Shown here: positions 49,765-57,396 of the stretch, piece by piece
Position numbering within the stretch: position 1 is the stretch's first letter
How the letters are laid out: each line of letters opens with the position of its first letter
Assembly: GCF_021731785.1 (NCBI RefSeq)
Contig: NZ_JAKFWS010000041.1
Coordinates: 96,689 to 160,688 of the forward strand
Direction: 5' to 3'
DNA length: 64,000 bases
Source: Methylocystis sp.
GTDB lineage: Bacteria > Pseudomonadota > Alphaproteobacteria > Rhizobiales > Beijerinckiaceae
Notes under the pieces: generated by a model
Database searches by the model: none
What the model was told of the DNA's origin: nothing
The model's input: the letters and a program-made list of their open reading frames with translations, nothing else
Position numbers and translations under genes: made by a program

Positions 49765-50547
49765 TCAGATGTCGAGATCGCGGTAGACCGAAACTTCCCG
49801 TTCGCGCGCGGTCCGCGCCGCGTCGCCGGCGCGAATCCCACGCCAGACGTCGAACGCCATGACGAGCGTCGTGAACAGCCCGGATATTTTTCCGATGATG
49901 AAGCTGAAGGGAAAGATCAGGCGATCCGGCGGAATGATGAATTGGGCGCCAAGAAAGATGACCGCGGCGTTGATAAAATAGGCCGGCCGAAACAGCGATT
50001 TCTCTTCCCACGCGCTTTGCGCATAGCTGCGCGAGTTCTTCTTCACCGCGCGGTTATACGCAGGATTTGGAAACGCGCCCCAGAACCGCCGTTTCGGCGG
50101 CAGCGCATTCGGTCCCGCGAGCAGCGCGCGGTAGCTCTGGCGCACCGAGGCATGCGCGAGCAGCGCGAGAACGACATTGGCGAGCGCGAAAGCGAATTTG
50201 AGCTGGATAAACGAGAAGGACAGTTGCGCGGCGAGGTCGACGAAAAACAGCTGCGTGAACGCGTTAAGCACGAAAGCCGAGCGATGAAAGCTCGCGCGGT
50301 TGATATCTTGCGTCTTCTCGTCGATGAAAGCCGCGCCAGCCTTGGCGCCGGCGCGTTCCTTCAGCACCAGACGGTCATAGTCGTCGGTTTTGAACCGCCT
50401 TGCGATCTCCTCGATGGTCTCGTCCGGCGCGCCGCGCTTGATCTTGAAGGTCGCCCTGTTGAGGAAGGCGGAGATTCGCGTGAAAACGCCGCGCGCCATG
50501 GCGTAACGCGACGTGACCGAATTGAGAAAATCGGGCTCTCCCGCCAT
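49765..50547 (-). CDS. Hypothetical membrane protein
   Basis: A 260-residue protein from ATG 50547 with three or four predicted membrane helices ('AFVLNAFTQLFFVDLAAQL', 'LKFAFALANVVLALLAHASV', 'AYFINAAVIFLGAQFIIP', 'FSFIIGKISGLFTTLVMAFDVW') and a basic N-terminal soluble part ('MARGVFTRISAFLNRATFKIKRG'). I do not recognise the family. It converges on the transglycosylase gene with a 12-base gap. Charge distribution and codon use fit a native gene. Confidence 0.75.
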   Translation of the reverse strand: MAGEPDFLNSVTSRYAMARGVFTRISAFLNRATFKIKRGAPDETIEEIARRFKTDDYDRLVLKERAGAKAGAAFIDEKTQDINRASFHRSAFVLNAFTQLFFVDLAAQLSFSFIQLKFAFALANVVLALLAHASVRQSYRALLAGPNALPPKRRFWGAFPNPAYNRAVKKNSRSYAQSAWEEKSLFRPAYFINAAVIFLGAQFIIPPDRLIFPFSFIIGKISGLFTTLVMAFDVWRGIRAGDAARTAREREVSVYRDLDI

Positions 50548-50716
50548 TGCGCGCACCCAAGCTGAATCTCTCGTCCCCGCATTGTTATAGCCGCAACGCG
50601 CGCCGGCGCCGACCCTCGCGGCAGGTTGATCCGGATCGGCCTTCTGCCATATTTAAGCCGGTTCCAGTCCTCGCGCCTCCACTGCCAGGAGGCGCCCATC
50701 CCTGTGGTGTCCCGCC

Positions 50717-52561
50717 ATGTTCAGCGCCCTTTTGACGCCTCGCTCGAATGCCGAAGCCGCCGCGCCGGCGCAAGCGGCGGAGCCCCTGCCGGAATGGAAT
50801 CTCGCCGATCTTTATCCGGCGATCGATTCGCCGCAGGTCGCGGCTGATCTCGCCAAGGCCGCGCAGGAGGTTGCGCAATTCGCCAAGGATTATCGCGGCC
50901 AGGTCCAGTCGCTTGCGCAGGGCGCAAACGCCAGCGCCGAGCTTGGCGCGGCGGTCCAGCGTTACGAAGCGCTGCAGGACCTGCTCGGTCGGCTGATGTC
51001 CTTCGCCGGCCTTCTCTATAGCGGCGATACGACCGATCCTGTACGCGCCAAATTTTACGGCGACGTGCAGGAAAAAGTGACCAACGCTTCGGCGCAGCTT
51101 CTCTTCTTTCAGCTCGAGCTCAATCGGCTGGACGACGCCACATTGATGGCGGCGGCGAGCAAGGAGCCGCTGTCGCGCTGGAAACCATGGCTGGAAGATA
51201 TCAGCAAGGAAAAGCCTTACGAACTTGAAGATCGGCTCGAAGAGCTTTTCCACGAAAAATACATTTCAGGCGCGGCCGCCTGGAACCGTCTCTTCGATGA
51301 AACAATCGCCTCCTTGCGATTCAAGGTTGGCGGCGAGCAACTCGCGATCGAGCCGACGCTCAATCTCATGCAGGACTTGCGCAAAGAGACTCGGCGCGAA
51401 GCGGCCGAAGCGATCGGCCAAACGCTGAAGAACAATCTGCGCACCTTCTCTCTCATCACCAACACCCTGGCGAAGGACAAGGAGATTTCTGATCGCTGGC
51501 GCGGCTTTGAGGACGTAGCCGACTCGCGCCATCTCTCCAATCGCGTCGAACGAGAGGTCGTCGAAGCGCTCGCGCAAGCGGTGGAGGCTGCGCATCCGCG
51601 CCTGTCGCATCGCTATTACAAGCTCAAGGCGAAATGGTTCGGCCAGGATGCGCTCGACTATTGGGATCGCAGCGCGCCGCTGCCGGCGACGCCCGCCAAG
51701 CGCTATTCCTGGCCGGAGGCGCGCGAAATCGTGCTTGAGGCCTACAGCGGCTTTGCGCCGCGCATGGCGGAGATCGCCGGGCGCTTCTTTGAGAAAAACT
51801 GGATCGACGCGCCAGTGCGTCCCGGCAAGGCGCCGGGCGCCTTCTCGCATCCGACGGTCCCTTCCGCGCATCCCTATGTGCTGCTGAATTTTCAGGGAAA
51901 GACGCGCGACGTGATGACGCTCGCGCATGAACTCGGCCATGGCGTGCATCAGGTGCTTGCGGCGCGACAGGGAGCCTTGATGGCGCCGACGCCGCTGACG
52001 CTCGCTGAAACCGCCTCGGTCTTTGGCGAAATGCTTACCTTCCGCGCCCTCATCGCCCAGGCGCCGGACAAGGCGCAAAAGCGCGCGATGCTCGCGTCGA
52101 AAGTTGAGGACATGCTCAACACCGTCGTGCGGCAGATGGCGTTCTATGCTTTCGAGCGAAAGGTGCATCAAGAGCGGCGCGAGGGCGAGCTGACGGCCGA
52201 CCGCATCTGCGAATTATGGATGAGCGTGCAAGGCGAAAGTCTCGGCCCTTCGATCCGCCTGGGCCCCGGTTATGAGACCTTCTGGGCCTATATTCCGCAT
52301 TTCATTCATTCGCCGTTCTACGTCTACGCCTATGCGTTCGGCGATTGTCTGGTGAATTCGCTCTACGGCGTCTATCAGAATGCGCACGAAGGATTCGCCG
52401 AGCGTTATTTCGCTCTGCTCGAAGCCGGCGGCGCCAAGCCCTACGGCGAATTGCTCAAGCCCTTCGGACTTGATGCGCGCGACCCGGCGTTCTGGAACAT
52501 CGGTCTCAAAATGATCGAAGGCCTGATCGGCGAATTGGAAGCGATGGAGGACGCCGCTTAA
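50717..52561 (+). CDS. pepF: M3-family oligoendopeptidase (PepF type)
   Basis: A 614-residue zinc peptidase. The HExxH motif is 'MTLAHELGHGVHQVL', with the third zinc ligand Glu in 'LAETASVFGEM', both typical of M3 oligoendopeptidase F. The N-terminal region ('EWNLADLYPAIDSPQVAADLAKA') is the helical domain that closes the substrate channel. It degrades short peptides in the cytoplasm. A bidirectional terminator follows. Confidence 0.93.
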   Translation: MFSALLTPRSNAEAAAPAQAAEPLPEWNLADLYPAIDSPQVAADLAKAAQEVAQFAKDYRGQVQSLAQGANASAELGAAVQRYEALQDLLGRLMSFAGLLYSGDTTDPVRAKFYGDVQEKVTNASAQLLFFQLELNRLDDATLMAAASKEPLSRWKPWLEDISKEKPYELEDRLEELFHEKYISGAAAWNRLFDETIASLRFKVGGEQLAIEPTLNLMQDLRKETRREAAEAIGQTLKNNLRTFSLITNTLAKDKEISDRWRGFEDVADSRHLSNRVEREVVEALAQAVEAAHPRLSHRYYKLKAKWFGQDALDYWDRSAPLPATPAKRYSWPEAREIVLEAYSGFAPRMAEIAGRFFEKNWIDAPVRPGKAPGAFSHPTVPSAHPYVLLNFQGKTRDVMTLAHELGHGVHQVLAARQGALMAPTPLTLAETASVFGEMLTFRALIAQAPDKAQKRAMLASKVEDMLNTVVRQMAFYAFERKVHQERREGELTADRICELWMSVQGESLGPSIRLGPGYETFWAYIPHFIHSPFYVYAYAFGDCLVNSLYGVYQNAHEGFAERYFALLEAGGAKPYGELLKPFGLDARDPAFWNIGLKMIEGLIGELEAMEDAA

Positions 52562-52592
52562 TCGGCGGACGCGGCCAGGCCGACGCCAAACA

Positions 52593-52619
52593 AAAACGCC
52601 GGCGTAAAGCCGGCGTTTT
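52593..52619. terminator. Bidirectional intrinsic terminator after pepF
   Basis: AAAACGCCGGC-GTAAA-GCCGGCGTTTT is a perfect eleven-pair stem-loop, with A-run before and T-run after. It can terminate transcripts from either side. Confidence 0.85.
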
Positions 52620-52638
52620 GAGCGCGCTCAAAACCTTT

Positions 52639-52694
52639 GAGATCGATCACGTTGTCTGCATTTGGGCGACTGCGCCCAAATGCAGCGCGATCTC
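52639..52694. repeat. 56-bp dispersed palindromic repeat, copy 2
   Basis: This copy is almost fully palindromic: CTGCATTTGGGCG...CGCCCAAATGCAG within GAGATCG...CGATCTC. It aligns without gaps to 9939-9994. It lies 30 bases beyond the 3' end of the next minus-strand gene. No T-run follows the hairpin, so a REP-like role is more likely than a terminator. Confidence 0.75.
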
Positions 52695-52724
52695 GTGCTG
52701 GAAGAAGTTATTGCAGGAAGGCGC

Positions 52725-53096
52725 TTATTGCTGGCCGGCCCGGATCGTGAACTTTTCGCCGTCGCAGGCGGCCTCGCCCGAGTAGACGCGGACGGCGCCC
52801 TCGACGGGCTTGCCGGTCCACACGCAGTTCTTCTTGGAGTCGGTGCGATCAACGAGCTTGAGCGTGTAAACGCCGCCCGCGAGTTCGCCTTCAATCTTGT
52901 AAGCCAGCACGGTGCCGTTATCGAGCTGCAATTCGCCCTTGCCGGAAACCTTGTCGCCTTCCGCCGCGACAGTCCAGGTGCCCTGCGCGCGCTTGATGCC
53001 GGCCTTGTTGGCTTCGGTCACATTCCACTGCCCCGCATAGGCCGACGCGCTAAAGGCGACGGCGGCAAGGGCCGTCGTCAAAGCAAGCTTGATCAT
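52725..53096 (-). CDS. Small secreted protein, possibly of the Inh/AprI inhibitor fold
   Basis: A 123-residue protein from ATG 53096 (GGGAG upstream; the track start is too long) with a signal peptide ('MIKLALTTALAAVAFSASAYA'). The mature 'AGQWNVTEANKAGIKRAQGTWTVAAEGDKVSGKGELQLDNG' to 'ACDGEKFTIRAGQQ' has alternating strands and two cysteines, which recalls lipocalin-like metalloprotease inhibitors, but I cannot confirm the family. Neighbours give no further hint. Confidence 0.72.
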   Translation of the reverse strand: MIKLALTTALAAVAFSASAYAGQWNVTEANKAGIKRAQGTWTVAAEGDKVSGKGELQLDNGTVLAYKIEGELAGGVYTLKLVDRTDSKKNCVWTGKPVEGAVRVYSGEAACDGEKFTIRAGQQ

Positions 53097-53300
53097 TCGT
53101 TGTGCTCCCATAGAGTGTTGTGATGAGCGGCAAATCAGCCGCAGCGCCAACTGGGGCTTGTGAAATGCGGCTATCAAGCCTTTTCTTGCGTCCGGGCGCT
53201 TTGGCGCACGAACGACGGCGGCACATCACGTGATATGCTGCGGGATGTCAATTAATTTCGCCTTGACGAACCTCAAGCTCCCGGCGTCAAAGGACGTGAA

Positions 53301-53966
53301 ATGGTCGAAGAAAACTGGCGTCGCGTTGACGATTACATCGCTTCGGCGCTGATTTCCAAAGAAGAAGCGCAGGAGGCGACGCTCGCAGCCAATGCCCGCG
53401 AAAATCTTCCGGCGATCGACGTTTCGCCGCCGCAGGGCAAATTGCTGCACCTGCTCGCCTGCGCCATCGGCGCAAAACGCATTCTCGAAATCGGAACGCT
53501 TGGCGGGTATTCGACGATCTGGCTGGCGCGTGCGGTGGGCGACGGGGGAAAGGTTGTCACCTTCGAAGTCGATCCGCGGCACGCCGAAATCGCGCGCGCT
53601 AATATTGCCCACGAAGGCGTGAGCGCGCGCGTCGATTTGCGCATCGGCGCGGCGCTTGATCTGTTGCCGCAGCTCGAAGCGGAGCGGGCCGGATCCTTCG
53701 ATCTCGCTTTCATCGACGCCGATAAGCCCAACAACGCCGCCTATTTCGCTTATGCGCTGAAGCTGTCTCGGCCCGGCGCGCTGATCGTCGTCGACAATGT
53801 CGTGCGAGAGGGCGCGGTCGCCGACCCTGCGAAAACCGATGGCGGCGCGCTCGGGGCGCGCGCGCTGTTTGAGGCCGTCGCGGCGGAGAAGCGGGTCGAG
53901 GCGACGGCGGTGCAGACCGTCGGCGCCAAGGGGTGGGACGGCTTTCTGATCGCGCGCGTCAAATAA
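53301..53966 (+). CDS. Class I SAM-dependent O-methyltransferase (caffeoyl-CoA OMT family)
   Basis: A 221-residue enzyme of the PF01596 type: SAM motif 'RILEIGTLGGYSTIWLARAV', the adenine-binding 'VVTFEVDPRHAEIARAN', the metal-binding Asp in 'FDLAFIDADKPNNAAYF' and 'GALIVVDNVVREG'. The divalent-metal ligands (D, D, N) are kept. Such enzymes methylate catechol-like substrates; the target here is unknown. A perfect hairpin follows at 53987-54006. Confidence 0.92.
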   Translation: MVEENWRRVDDYIASALISKEEAQEATLAANARENLPAIDVSPPQGKLLHLLACAIGAKRILEIGTLGGYSTIWLARAVGDGGKVVTFEVDPRHAEIARANIAHEGVSARVDLRIGAALDLLPQLEAERAGSFDLAFIDADKPNNAAYFAYALKLSRPGALIVVDNVVREGAVADPAKTDGGALGARALFEAVAAEKRVEATAVQTVGAKGWDGFLIARVK

Positions 53967-53986
53967 GGCGTTCGATCGCATTGGCT

Positions 53987-54006
53987 TATGGGCGGGTTCG
54001 CCCATA
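53987..54006. terminator. Hairpin between convergent genes
   Basis: TATGGGCG-GGTT-CGCCCATA is a perfect eight-pair stem between the methyltransferase and the convergent repeat protein. No T-run follows, so termination is likely but not certain. Confidence 0.35.
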
Positions 54007-54048
54007 GGCGGACAACGCGACCGGCTTCAATAGCCTGGCCGCGCTCTG

Positions 54049-54498
54049 TTAGACGCTGTCGAACGCCCTTTTCGCGCCGCGCCGTTTGCTCGGCAAAGGA
54101 GCGCCATCGGCGCCGAACAGGGCCGCTTCGACCTGATTGCCGCAGTCGTCATAGCGCCATGAGATCCGCGCCGCGCCAAGGTCCTTGCGGACCGTTGGTT
54201 TCCCTTCGGCGTTGAAATAGGCCTCTTCGACCTGATTGCCCTTAGCGTCATAAAAGCGCGCCACCCGGGCGGCGCCCAGGCTCTTGCGCTTCATCGGGCG
54301 CCCGTCGTGGTCGAAATAGGTCTCGACGACCTCCACCCGTCCGCGCGTCGGCGGGTCGGCGATAGCCTCGGGCGCGACGCGAATGTCGCCGTCGCTTGCT
54401 GCGGTGAGCTTGCCGCTCTGAGAGCAGCGGCGTTCTGCCGAGGCGGCGCGACTTCTCGTCTTCACGAGGCGCGCCGCTAGGTGTGTTTTCTGTTCCAT
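54049..54498 (-). CDS. Protein with YD-GN type sequence repeats
   Basis: A 149-residue protein from ATG 54498 (MEQKTHLAARL; GGGA upstream). After a basic, Ser-rich N-terminal ~60 residues it contains about two and a half repeats of a ~37-residue unit: 'YFDHDGRPMKRKSLGAAR...YDAKGNQVEEAYFNAEGKP...LGAARISWRYDDCGNQVEAALFGADG'. Similar [YF]D..G[KR]P and YD.KGN motifs occur in proteins of unknown function in alphaproteobacteria. There is no signal peptide. Function unknown. Confidence 0.65.
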   Translation of the reverse strand: MEQKTHLAARLVKTRSRAASAERRCSQSGKLTAASDGDIRVAPEAIADPPTRGRVEVVETYFDHDGRPMKRKSLGAARVARFYDAKGNQVEEAYFNAEGKPTVRKDLGAARISWRYDDCGNQVEAALFGADGAPLPSKRRGAKRAFDSV

Positions 54499-54665
54499 GA
54501 TCCCAAATCGCTGCGCGGTCCGATGGCTGATCACAGCCGCCCGTTTGAGAACTGAGCGGCGCGTGCGTGCTAGACGACGCACGCTGACAACGACGGATAC
54601 GCTGTTCTGACTCCCCGCCGCCGGCTTGCTGGCGAACGGGCGTGAGCCGCAATTAGCGGTAAGCG

Positions 54666-55064
54666 TCAGGTCAGGATTGGGGGCGCGCGGGATCCGAGAG
54701 GCGGAGTCGACGCCTCGCTGGATATGGACGTCGCGTCAAAGGCGAGCTTGATCGTCGAATAGGACGCCGGCGGATGCGCCTCGCCCACGAAGGCCGACGC
54801 CGCCGTCGCTCCGCCAAGCGGCGCACAATGCGCGACGCAGCAGACGTCGCCGCCTTGCCGCGCCGGACGCGCCGGAGTCGCGGGATCGCCGGATAGCGGT
54901 CCGGACGACTTGTTGAAGCAGATCGCGTTGGCGAAAAGGCCCGAAGCGCGCCCGCTGGACGAGACGCCGATTGCAAAGCCTTGCAAAACAAGCAGATAGG
55001 CGACGAGCAGAGTGACTGCCGTCGATCCGTACTGCCATGTTTTGACTTCGCTGCGCGTGCTCAT
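54666..55064 (-). CDS. Membrane-anchored cysteine-rich protein, possibly DUF2946-like
   Basis: A 132-residue protein with an N-terminal membrane helix ('STAVTLLVAYLLVLQGFAIGV') and a periplasmic part carrying 'AICFNKSSG' and 'GGDVCCVAHCAPLGG', i.e. four cysteines and a His. The CC-x2-HC motif and the layout recall DUF2946 proteins linked to copper. A copper role would fit a methanotroph but is a guess. It is adjacent to the repeat protein, which is the same direction, with a gap of 167 bases. Confidence 0.6.
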   Translation of the reverse strand: MSTRSEVKTWQYGSTAVTLLVAYLLVLQGFAIGVSSSGRASGLFANAICFNKSSGPLSGDPATPARPARQGGDVCCVAHCAPLGGATAASAFVGEAHPPASYSTIKLAFDATSISSEASTPPLGSRAPPILT

Positions 55065-55467
55065 CGCCGGTCAAAGCTATTCACTGATTCTGTTGAGGTC
55101 AATGGCGGCGGATATCGGGGCAGGGCGATCGGGTGAAGAAGTTGGTGACAAGCAGTTGACGCGCTTGAGCTGTCGAACTGCTCTCTCTCAGAGAGGGGAG
55201 ATTTCGACGGAAGGGATCGACGCCGCCTGCGTGGCCTCGGCAGAGGCCAGTGTTTTTCTATTAGATTTCAATGACATGCCGTATCCGCGCGGGCAAGGTC
55301 ATTTATCCGCTCTATAACTCCCCAGCGCCTCAATCGGATGACCGGCTCACCGGACAACCACTCCTCCCCAGCCTCGTCGCAGCCTAAGTGCTTTCACCCG
55401 ATTCCCCGCATGTCGGTCGCCGGAACCCTGAAAAGAAAGTGGCGCCCGGGAAACTCGCGCGCTGTGA
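55065..55467. other. Intergenic region with a plus-strand terminator
   Basis: About 400 bases between two minus-strand genes. The 101-residue plus ORF listed here has no family features. The only clear structure is a plus-oriented terminator at 55232-55257; it has no known gene in front of it, so a small RNA starting between about 55070 and 55200 is possible. Confidence 0.4.
55232..55257 (+). terminator. Orphan plus-strand intrinsic terminator
   Basis: TGGCCTC-GGCA-GAGGCCA is a perfect seven-pair stem followed by GTGTTTTT. Its polarity is plus, opposite to both neighbouring genes. Confidence 0.55.
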
Positions 55468-57189
55468 TCAGCGAAACAGGGCGGCGGTCTTAAGGAGCGT
55501 CATCCAGACGCCCCACGCTAGCGGCGTGCCGACGGCGGTCCAGGCGAGAACCAGCAGAAACGCGCCGCCGTTCGGGGCAGGCGGCGCGCGCGTGACTATC
55601 GTCGGATCGGCGTCGGCCGCAGCCGGCTCCAACCCTTCTTCGACAAAATCCTCGAAGTCGGCGTGGATTTCGTCGTCTTCTCTGATGACTTCAGCGACCG
55701 TGATGTGTTTTTTCGCCGCGACCTCTTCGTCGCTCATGTAGTATTTCTCGGCGCATGGCCGCACGAGCAGATTGCAGATGAGACCCAAGAGCAGCAGGCC
55801 GGCGAGCACATACATCGTCTGGTTATAGGCGTCCGCGCGCGCCACGCCGTGCGCAAGCTGATATTCGCGAATGTAATTGACGAGCACCGGCCCCAGCACG
55901 CCCGCCGTCGACCAAGCGGTCAGAAGCCGGCCGTGGATGGCGCCGACATGATGCGTGCCGAAAATGTCGGCGAGATAGGCCGGGATCGTCGCGAAGCCGC
56001 CGCCATACATGGTGATGATGACCGCGAACAGCAGAACGAAGAGGCCGACCATCCCGCCCTTCGCCGCGAATGGCTCCGTCGAATAAAGCGCGAGGCCGAG
56101 GACGAAGAAGATCGCATAGGTGGCCTTGCGGCCGAATGTATCCGAGGCCGAGGCCCAGCCAATGCGCCCGCCGATGTTGCAGAGGCTCAGGAGGCCGGTG
56201 AAGCCGGCTGCGATCGCCGCGATCTGCTTTTTCTGCTCGGCGTCGAGCTGATCAAAGCCGACGTCCAAGCCGATGAGCTTGCCGCCGAAGACTTCCTGCA
56301 GCATCGGCGAGGCCATGCCCAGGACGCCGATGCCTGCCGAAACATTGAGACAAAGAACGCCCCAGAGCAGCCAAAACTGCGGCGTCTTCCATGCGACGTC
56401 GAGATGCACATGACGATGCGTCACCAAGGCGTTCTTGGCCGTGGCCGGCGGCGTGAAGCCTTCGGGCGCCCAACCTTCGGCCGGCACGCGGTAGGCGAGC
56501 GCCCCGGCGACCATGAACGCGAAATAGATCGCCGCCAGCGTGACGAAGCTTTGCCAGACGCCGGGCGAACCTGGCGTCGCATAGAAGCCCATCAGCCGGT
56601 CGGCGAGCGGCGCGCCGATCATCGCGCCGCCGCCAAAGCCCATGATGGCGAGACCGGTCGCCAGGCCGCGCCGGTCGGGAAACCATTTGATGAGCGTCGA
56701 GACCGGCGAGATGTAGCCGAGCCCGAGACCGATGCCGCCGATCACGCCGGAGCCGATCCACAACATCCAGATTTGATGGAGATAGACGCCAGCCGCCGAG
56801 ATCAGCAGGCCGCCGCACCAGCAGCAGGCCGCGGCGAGGCCAGCCTTGCGGGGTCCCGCCGTCTCCAGCCAATGGCCGAAAACCGCCGCCGACGAGCCGA
56901 GGAAGACGAAGAAGAGCGTGAACGTCCACCCCAGCCAGCTGATCTTCCAGTCACATCCGGTCGCGACGAGCGTCGCGAAAAACCCGAGCGCTTCCGGACA
57001 TTCTTTCGGCTGCGCGCCGCCGATGGCGCGCGAGAGCGGCAGCCAGAAGACGGAAAAGCCGTAGGCCATGCCGATGCAGAGATGGATGGCGAGCGCCGCC
57101 GGCGGGACAAGCCAGCGATTGAACGTCGGCAGTGCGACGGTTCGCTCCCGGCTGAAAAAGTCGGGACGGGCGATGGCGTCGGCGGTCAT
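55468..57189 (-). CDS. OFA-type MFS transporter fused to its small subunit
   Basis: A 573-residue transporter of the oxalate/formate antiporter family: 'FNRWLVPPAALAIHLCIGMAYGFSVFWLPLS', 'GIGLGLGYISPVSTLIKWFPDRRGLATGLAIMGFGGGAM' and 'YGGGFATIPAYLADIFGTHHVGAIHG'. Twelve helices are followed by a cytoplasmic acidic linker and one more C-terminal helix ('FLLVLAWTAVGTPLAWGVWMTLLKTAALF'), which matches the short 'MFS transporter small subunit' usually encoded by a separate gene. The substrate is probably formate, oxalate or a similar acid, relevant to C1 metabolism. Substrate is inferred. Confidence 0.88.
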   Translation of the reverse strand: MTADAIARPDFFSRERTVALPTFNRWLVPPAALAIHLCIGMAYGFSVFWLPLSRAIGGAQPKECPEALGFFATLVATGCDWKISWLGWTFTLFFVFLGSSAAVFGHWLETAGPRKAGLAAACCWCGGLLISAAGVYLHQIWMLWIGSGVIGGIGLGLGYISPVSTLIKWFPDRRGLATGLAIMGFGGGAMIGAPLADRLMGFYATPGSPGVWQSFVTLAAIYFAFMVAGALAYRVPAEGWAPEGFTPPATAKNALVTHRHVHLDVAWKTPQFWLLWGVLCLNVSAGIGVLGMASPMLQEVFGGKLIGLDVGFDQLDAEQKKQIAAIAAGFTGLLSLCNIGGRIGWASASDTFGRKATYAIFFVLGLALYSTEPFAAKGGMVGLFVLLFAVIITMYGGGFATIPAYLADIFGTHHVGAIHGRLLTAWSTAGVLGPVLVNYIREYQLAHGVARADAYNQTMYVLAGLLLLGLICNLLVRPCAEKYYMSDEEVAAKKHITVAEVIREDDEIHADFEDFVEEGLEPAAADADPTIVTRAPPAPNGGAFLLVLAWTAVGTPLAWGVWMTLLKTAALFR

Positions 57190-57396
57190 TAAACTTCCGG
57201 GCTTGCTATTGTCGATCGGTTATCGCGCATGCCCGGCGCCTGGCACAAGCCCGGACTCCCGAAGCGTCCTCATGCTTGTAACTTGAAGTGCGTCGGATCG
57301 GCGTCCTGCCGCTGGGGCTTTGCGTCGAACCCGAACGCTCGCTTAGGGCGGGCGAAGCCTGCAGAGGAGCCCGCAGAGCGGCCGCGCAGCCTCGGT

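Noticed and set aside
55663-57192. 509-residue plus-strand ORF opposite the OFA transporter
   Set aside because: It lies entirely over a clear MFS gene, is Arg/Glu/Asp-rich and has no start signal; long antisense ORFs are common at this GC content.
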